The notes beneath the pieces were generated by a model. That model made no database searches and had not been told where the DNA came from. It saw only the letters and a program-made list of their open reading frames with translations. 64,000 nucleotides of DNA, taken from the NCBI GenBank assembly GCA_013396635.1, contig WBMW01005106.1, positions 496,001 to 560,000 on the forward strand, in the 5' to 3' direction. Every line of letters begins with the position of its first letter. Position 1 is the first letter of the stretch. The stretch is from Penelope pileata (taxonomy: Eukaryota; Chordata; Aves; Galliformes; Cracidae). The translations under genes were made by a program, and so were the position numbers. Of the stretch, positions 58,901-64,000 are shown one piece after another.

Positions 58901-61075
58901 GCAGATATGAAGGGCTAAGTTAATGAAAGAGGGCTTTGCTGGAGAGCTGTGAGGCAGCTGCTGCTTTTAGGAGCTGAAAGATTTGCTGCCTTGGTTAGCA
59001 GCGCGTTCATTGCCTTGGAATCACCTCACCTCTCTCTGTCCCTGTTGCAGAGGAAGAAAGGGACGATGAATTGGATCATTTCCCAAGGAGAAAGTGGAGT
59101 TTCTGACATCCCTACAGAATCTGACATCCAGTTACCCAGGTGAGGCTGAGGTTCCTGTTACCACTCACTGATGACGTAGTGCTGCCCAATGCAAGCTGGG
59201 AGGCTGCTCACCTTACCAGGGTTTTTCTGCTGCTCATGAATTTATTGAGAAAGATTCATTCACAGTTCACACCATGCTCATTGTTCCTTGGATTGAATGA
59301 TGTATGTCTTCGCTTGAAGTAATATAGAGAAGTGATTTCTTTTCATTGCCATCAATCATACAAAAGAATCATTCATTAGATAGAATTTGTGGAACGTAGA
59401 GAATAATACAAGCAACTTCTTCACATTTCACCTGCTTTTTCCTCTTTCCTTTTGGTGAGACTGCAAAAGGAAAGGGAAATCACAGGAAAACTAAGGAATA
59501 CTGTGTAGAATTTCATGGAGAATTCTACATCGGAAGACAGGAACTGAATATGTCGTGTTTGTGAGATTCCCATGTCTTTGTAAGAATTAAGCAAGCAAAG
59601 TGTATCCTAAGTGCCCTCCTCAGGAATATAGGAATTCTTCCTTGGCCAACAGGGAGCCTGTTTATAATGGGACATGTCTGGATTCTAATGCTGCGAAGTA
59701 GCTCTGTTTGTGACCCAGGTGATGGAGTTCCCTCATCCCAGGGGCTGTGATGTTAGTCAGGAAGGATACCCAACTGAATGAGAGGATAAAACTAAAATGC
59801 TCTGAGTAGATTGGAGAGCAAGAGACCTGCATGTTCTCCAGGTACACTCAGAATAAGAGATGAGATGATGGCTGGAGCAAGGTTTTGTATTAATCCTCAC
59901 TGTTAGCTCACTGAGTCTAGTGAGACCTTAAGGTACATGGACAGAGCCCCTCCTTCAGACACTGGAGTTCCTTCCCATGTAACTTGGTTTCCTACTGAAG
60001 TCTTTGAGGGTGTTTCATTTTAAGTGATAGACTGCAAAGTTCTTGTAAGATATCTCTGTGGCAGGATGAAGTCCTTCATGAAAGCTGCCGAGGGCATGTG
60101 GTGCCCTTCATGCATATACAGGTCTTGTCTTTTTGTTTGCAGCCTCCAGTTTAAGACCAAACATGGAGAATTCTTTCTTAAATCCCTCCATCCTATCAAA
60201 CCTCTGCAGGAGAAGACAAAAGACGCTTTTAAGGAAAAGATTAATGGAAAAGGTAATGTCAGAGCAGGCTCCTGATAGCACTCGGTGTGTTCTCCTTTTG
60301 TCCTGCTTTCCAAGGGCTTAATGTGAATGCTGAAAGGCCCTGCGTGGCACAGGACAGCACAGCTGTTGTGGCTCTGTTCTCCCTTTCCAGTAAATCCCAG
60401 GTGCAAACTGTTCTATCATCCCTTTTTAAGTTGATTTGTGCACCAGGGAGTAAAAATTTAGGGAGGTCTCTCAGGTTTCTGAATACTGAATTCTGCCTCA
60501 AATTGGCTGTGGTGTGGGTGTTTCTCACGGAACCCACTTGTTTTGTTCTGAGGAGAAACATCTGGAGATGACTGCAGAACAGGATCCTTATCTGTGCCAA
60601 AGCAGAACTTCTCTTAATTGATCGTGAACTTTCCCAGAATGTCTGTGGGTTGCATTTACAGACAGGGCCAATACAAAGCTCCTAGACCTGTGAAATAACA
60701 CTGCTTCTCCAAGAAAGACTGTCAGGTCTCTGGCATCTCCTGACCATCCTTTCGCAAAAGGGAGATGAAGCAATGGGAAAAACATTGCCAGGAGTAAGAC
60801 TGATCTGCAGGAACAAAGCGTTGGACAAGTCCCAGTGCTCAAAAGAGCCTGGGGCTCGAGAGAATGAGGAATTAACAGTCTCCGTGGTGTTCATGACGTG
60901 ATTGAGAGTGTCTGTGTGTCATTCTTATGTGAATCCTCACCAAGGTGCTGTTTTAAGAGCAGTGTTGTTTCACACCCACAGGCATTCTTCCAGCTCTTCC
61001 TCCTAACGGTCCTGTGAAAGTCAGGGCTGTCGATCTGAAGGAAGGGCCAAGGAAGAGAAGAGAATCCTCCTGCAG
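55896..61075 (+). CDS. CCDC81: CCDC81-family protein, N-terminal part (seven exons, 3' end not found)
   Basis: CCDC81 proteins carry two eukaryotic HU-type (bacterial-HU-fold) domains at the N-terminus, then coiled coils, and are reported at the centrosome. Exons 55896-55992, 57125-57186, 57596-57752, 58135-58391, 59051-59139, 60143-60252 and 60982-61075 all join in phase with GT/AG introns, giving 288 codons and two bases. HU domain 1 (about residues 20-95) shows IWDQVSLDVQRQLALSK, GLGTF and WLIQRPVF. HU domain 2 (about 112-185) shows CVNETVMYLSRCIS and VKMRFYEKF. The later exons are diverged from remembered human CCDC81, and the cysteine-containing and coiled-coil parts were not found before 64000. 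Position right after HIKESHI supports orthology. A bird-specific CCDC81-like paralogue or a decaying copy is the alternative. Intron 1 contains a CR1. Confidence 0.85.
56055..56570 (+). mobile_element. CR1 LINE 3' fragment in CCDC81 intron 1 (plus strand)
   Basis: A frame LEHWVQFWAQYKNVKLLESI then LRSLGLFSPEQRRLRGGL is the CR1 ORF2 C-terminal signature. The tail ends ACTTCCAACTTGGGATG and TTCTATGATTCTAAATA. It belongs to the same subfamily as the 41.9-42.4 kb copy but extends further 5'. The block after GGL is degraded, and the copy is inactive. Confidence 0.93.
57125..57186 (+). CDS. CCDC81: CCDC81-family exon 2
   Basis: Encodes EIVQIWDQVSLDVQRQLALS plus K (residues 33-53) after GCTCTGCAG, ending in phase 0 at GTGATC. 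It matches the helix of HU domain 1 in CCDC81. Confidence 0.85.
57596..57752 (+). CDS. CCDC81: CCDC81-family exon 3
   Basis: Encodes residues 54-105 and one base of codon 106 after TGCTTTCTAG, ending at GTGAGA. It carries the HU-arm motifs VKIVGLGTFAV and WLIQRPVFQLS. Confidence 0.88.
58135..58391 (+). CDS. CCDC81: CCDC81-family exon 4
   Basis: Encodes residues 106-191 after CTGTTAATAG, ending in phase 0 at GTAAGT. It is the second HU domain, with CVNETVMYLSRCIS and LLVRQKKVKMRFYEKFLLSL, and the best-conserved exon of the gene. Confidence 0.92.
58589..58715 (-). mobile_element. Old CR1 3' fragment in CCDC81 intron 4 (minus strand)
   Basis: CCAAGGTTGGAAAGGACCTC then a GTCATCACGTCCAAGCCCC block is the antisense CR1 3' end. 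The terminal repeat itself is lost, and the match fades near 58715. Confidence 0.8.
59051..59139 (+). CDS. CCDC81: CCDC81-family exon 5
   Basis: Encodes residues 192-220 and two bases of codon 221 after CCTGTTGCAG, ending at GTGAGG. It is placed by phase and splice sites; the protein (RKKGTMNWIISQ...) is not strongly conserved. Confidence 0.65.
60143..60252 (+). CDS. CCDC81: CCDC81-family exon 6
   Basis: Encodes residues 221-257 and one base of codon 258 after TTGTTTGCAG, ending at GTAATG. It is lysine-rich (QEKTKDAFKEKINGK). Placed by phase continuity and a strong acceptor. Confidence 0.65.
60982..61075 (+). CDS. CCDC81: CCDC81-family exon 7
   Basis: Encodes residues 258-288 and two bases of codon 289 after CACCCACAG, ending at GTGAGC. 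The product is a basic, proline-containing linker (PALPPNGPVKVRAVDLKEG then KRRESS). No following exon was recognised. Confidence 0.6.
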
Positions 61076-62984
61076 GTGAGCTTCTGGAGGAAAGGGGGGA
61101 GAACAACTGTATTTGCACGAGTAAGACGCTTCCTCTGGACATCAGAAGACGGGTGAGACCCAGGAAGGCTGTGTAAGAACTGCTCTGGAAAAATAAACTC
61201 AATTCCAACCCAGGTAACTTAGCTGGCAAAGCCCAGAGTTGTTTCCTAAATGCCTCGTAAGTGGCTCAAACCCTCAGATATTTGGACTCCTGCCAAACCA
61301 AAGACCTGGTTTTCTCTGAGACTCACTTCTAGGCTGTCTCTTTGTGTAGAAGCAGCAATGAGTTAATGAGGCCCAGGTTGAACGGCCAGAGTGGGTCGAG
61401 ATCATTCTGCATGACCCACTAAGTCCCCCTGCAGGATATGGCAGATTTTGTTATGCAGATGGCAGATAGCACACACTGCTGACAATGTCACAGGTGGTAG
61501 TGGAGGAAGATGGAGGAGCCAAATGGAAGCTGGAGTAGAAGTGTTGTTGTGACAGCACTGAAAGCTGCATAATGGGGGTTTCCCAGGTTTTCACACTACT
61601 GTGGAAGTGTCTGCCTGCTGTAGAAGTAAAATAATTAACACCTCAGGAGGCCTCACTAGTTAAGAATGCATGTCAGCATGACCTAATGGCCTCTCTGAGT
61701 CAGCACAATTCAATTCACAAAGGAGCAAGGGTATTTTTAATTAAAATAAATTAAAAAAACAAAAAAAGCTGACGGGTTATTATCTAGAGCTCCCTTAGCT
61801 GATTGTCTCAAGCCTTCCTACGTTGTAATCCATGTGTTACCATTCTTTCTTGCAATTTTCTGCTTGTGTATGTGGTTTGGTAAAAAATAAGTTGTATAAC
61901 CTGCAGGCAGATAAACTTTAACAGCCTCATAGTGGCAGGTTGTACCAGCAGAGGAGGTCACTCTGCTGCTGCCTTCCCTTCTGTAGCTGTAGTAACAAGG
62001 TGCTTCCGTTCTGACGGGGTCAATGTTGCCTTCTGGTTATTCCACAACACTGCTGTGCTTTTTATTGACTGGGCTTTAGGAAGCCAGATCACCAGCTGGG
62101 TGGGATTGCTAACTCTCCATCATGAGCTTTGTGGCCACTGTTTTCAGAGCATGCTCCTGCTGCCCTGGTTCCGGTCTTCATAGCTGTAAATGAACAGATG
62201 CAATCATACGTGTTTCGAGTAATTCAGCAGCTTGTACTAGAAACCTGTCCTAGTGCACCAGCCCTTGTAGGTGCAGCCAGATGCTGTCTCTGAGCTTAGT
62301 GATTATGGTACATGCTTGACCATCACATTTGAAAATCTTATCACTGAATGATGCTTAGGAAAATGGGCATTTACTTTATGAAAATTTAACTTCAGACAGT
62401 TCTAGGAGCTTGGAGCAGCAGAATAGTTGTCATTCCCAATTCTGTCTGATTAATTTGGGATTTGTCTTCCAGCTGCTAATCACATTTCCCTGTGGATTCA
62501 ATACCCTCACCAGGAAAGCACACAGGCAGAGGAAAGGAGCAGAGACAAAAAAAAAAAAAAAAAGTCTGTCAGCCCAGCTTCAGCTTACTAGAGTTGAATG
62601 CTGGAGTGGAAGGTAGAGGCTGCTGAGGGGCTGTAGGAACCTGCTGGAGGCACTGGGTGTGGTAACTGGGATCTTAACTGTTCTGCACCAGCCCCCACTG
62701 CCTCCAAGGGCCTCTCCAGCTGGAGGTCAGCTGACACCGGCTACTTTAAAAAACAAATTCCTTTTCACTAACATTCTGTGAGAAATTCATAAGCACTCAA
62801 ATTGTGCTTGTGAAAATAGTTTCCAGTCACTGCTCTTCCTCTGAGGTTACAGAGGAATGAAGAATTCTTCTATTTCTGTTGAGAACAGGGAAAGGACAGC
62901 CACCTCTCCTGACCCTTTTGTATGCCATAAAGAGGGAAAGCTAAAGAAGGAAGGAATGTTCTCTTCATTCTCTGGTATCACCAG
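61076..62984. other. Downstream intronic or intergenic DNA
   Basis: No further CCDC81 exon or other gene recognised. Contains AT-rich low-complexity sequence (about 61735-61770) and an A17 tract (62547-62563). If the CCDC81-family gene continues past 64000 this is its intron 7. Confidence 0.5.
62547..62563. repeat. A17 homopolymer
   Basis: Seventeen A residues in a row after GGAGCAGAGAC. It might be the tail of an old retroposed sequence, but no body or flanking duplication was recognised. Confidence 0.8.
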
Positions 62985-63090
62985 TCATCACAGAAGGGTT
63001 TGGGTTGGAAGTGACTTCTAAAGATCACCTAGTCCAAACCCCCTCCTCTGGGCAGAGACATCTTTCACTAGCTCAGGTTGCTCTGGACAC
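62985..63090 (-). mobile_element. Old CR1 3' fragment (minus strand)
   Basis: CATCACAGAAGGGTTTGGGTTGGAAGTGACTTC then AGATCACCTAGTCCAAACCC is the antisense CR1 3' terminus, decayed. The match fades near 63090. Confidence 0.8.
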
Positions 63091-64000
63091 TGTAATCCAG
63101 ACGAGCTCTTTAAAGATGGTCAGGACTCTTACAGCCAACTGCAGTCACTTCTGCTGCAAGCATCAATGCCTCAGTCATCCCAAGCTACAACTACAGAGAG
63201 AAGCTGGTGCTCCTGAGTTGTATGACAAGCCCAGGAAAGAGCACTTTCACCTTCATTCAGCACAGCCCCCCCTATTCTGACTGATGATAAAGGGGGCTGA
63301 GGATACCTGTACCATGGACATCTCCAGTGAGGTGAACAGTCTCCTACACTCTGTATTTTTCATTTACACTTGAGTAGAACAATTGCTCTCTAACCTTTTT
63401 TTTTTTTTTTCCACAATTAGTCTTACCTGCTTCAGAAACTGCCACTTTTTTCTACTTCACTGAACTTGTGTTCCACGTGGCCTTGTCCTGAGGGATAATC
63501 AAAAGTCTTTACTTTCTTGTGTTACAAGAAGATAAAAAGAAGTCTGAACACCACTGTTCACACTGGAAGCCTAAATCTGTTATCCCAACCTATACTGTAA
63601 CCATTTAGACTTCAGGACTCAAACTGTGAGTCCAGTCCCACTCCAGGAAAAAAGCTGTAAATCCAGCAGGAGCACTGACACTGCACTTCAAAGAACAGAG
63701 ACCCACCACCAAATGGGATATGGCACTGTGAGTGACCCAAACTTAAAGCGCATTTCAAAGGAAGCCTTTTGGAACATTTTTCTACATTTTAATAGAATAG
63801 TTGCCAGAGTATTCATGAGCTGATAAAGCTGACCCTAATTGTATGGGGCCTCTGGTCAGGCACCACCCTTCCTTCCTCTCAGAAGCAGAGCAGCTCATTT
63901 GTAAGAACATAAAATATCAAAAACAACCATGGCTGAAAACCATGTCTGCTTTTCTGTCCCATTTCACTTTGAACATTTGCAAACACTAAATGGCATCAGC
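63091..64000. other. Non-coding sequence at window end
   Basis: No exon recognised. It holds a T15 tract (63396-63410). Small open frames have no recognisable domain. Confidence 0.5.

Noticed and set aside
1..64000. tRNA, rRNA, CRISPR arrays, bacterial operons or an endogenous retrovirus
   Set aside because: No cloverleaf, rRNA core, regularly spaced repeats, paired LTRs or gag/pol frames were seen; the only retro-coding signatures are CR1.

Overview
This is vertebrate nuclear DNA, almost certainly from a bird and probably a galliform such as chicken. It has widely spaced short exons, long AT-rich non-coding stretches and one assembly gap. Its only clear interspersed repeat family is CR1, the dominant avian LINE, whose 3' ends show ATTCTATG/ATTCTGTG-type terminal repeats and the conserved end of ORF2. 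There are no bacterial-style operons, CRISPR arrays or tRNA genes that I can see.

Layout: (1) 1-44.0 kb is gene-poor. It holds five CR1 copies (17.7, 21.5, 33.4, 36.3 and 42.1 kb), a probable hAT DNA-transposon relic (37.05 kb), and a minus-strand patch at 7.4-9.0 kb that looks like broken protein-coding exons of a gene I do not recognise. (2) 44.0-54.1 kb carries a complete five-exon HIKESHI gene (C11orf73; HSP70 nuclear-import carrier, 197 aa) on the + strand. Its CpG-rich promoter has two inverted ZNF143/Staf-like sites, a CRE-like site, ETS sites and a YY1-like site over the start codon. (3) 55.9-61.1 kb carries seven consecutive in-phase exons of a CCDC81-family gene on the + strand, encoding the N-terminal HU-type domains. 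The rest of the gene must lie beyond 64 kb or be lost. (4) 61.1-64.0 kb has no recognised exon, only a CR1 fragment and A/T tracts.

The order HIKESHI then CCDC81, both on the same strand, matches the arrangement I know from human 11q14 (EED-HIKESHI-CCDC81-ME3), so this looks like a conserved synteny block. No EED exon was recognised upstream. The two genes have unrelated roles (HSP70 import on heat stress; a centrosome/cytoskeleton-associated HU-domain protein) and are neighbours, not an operon. Exon boundaries were set by hand from GT/AG sites, reading-phase continuity and remembered family sequence. No alignment or database search was run.
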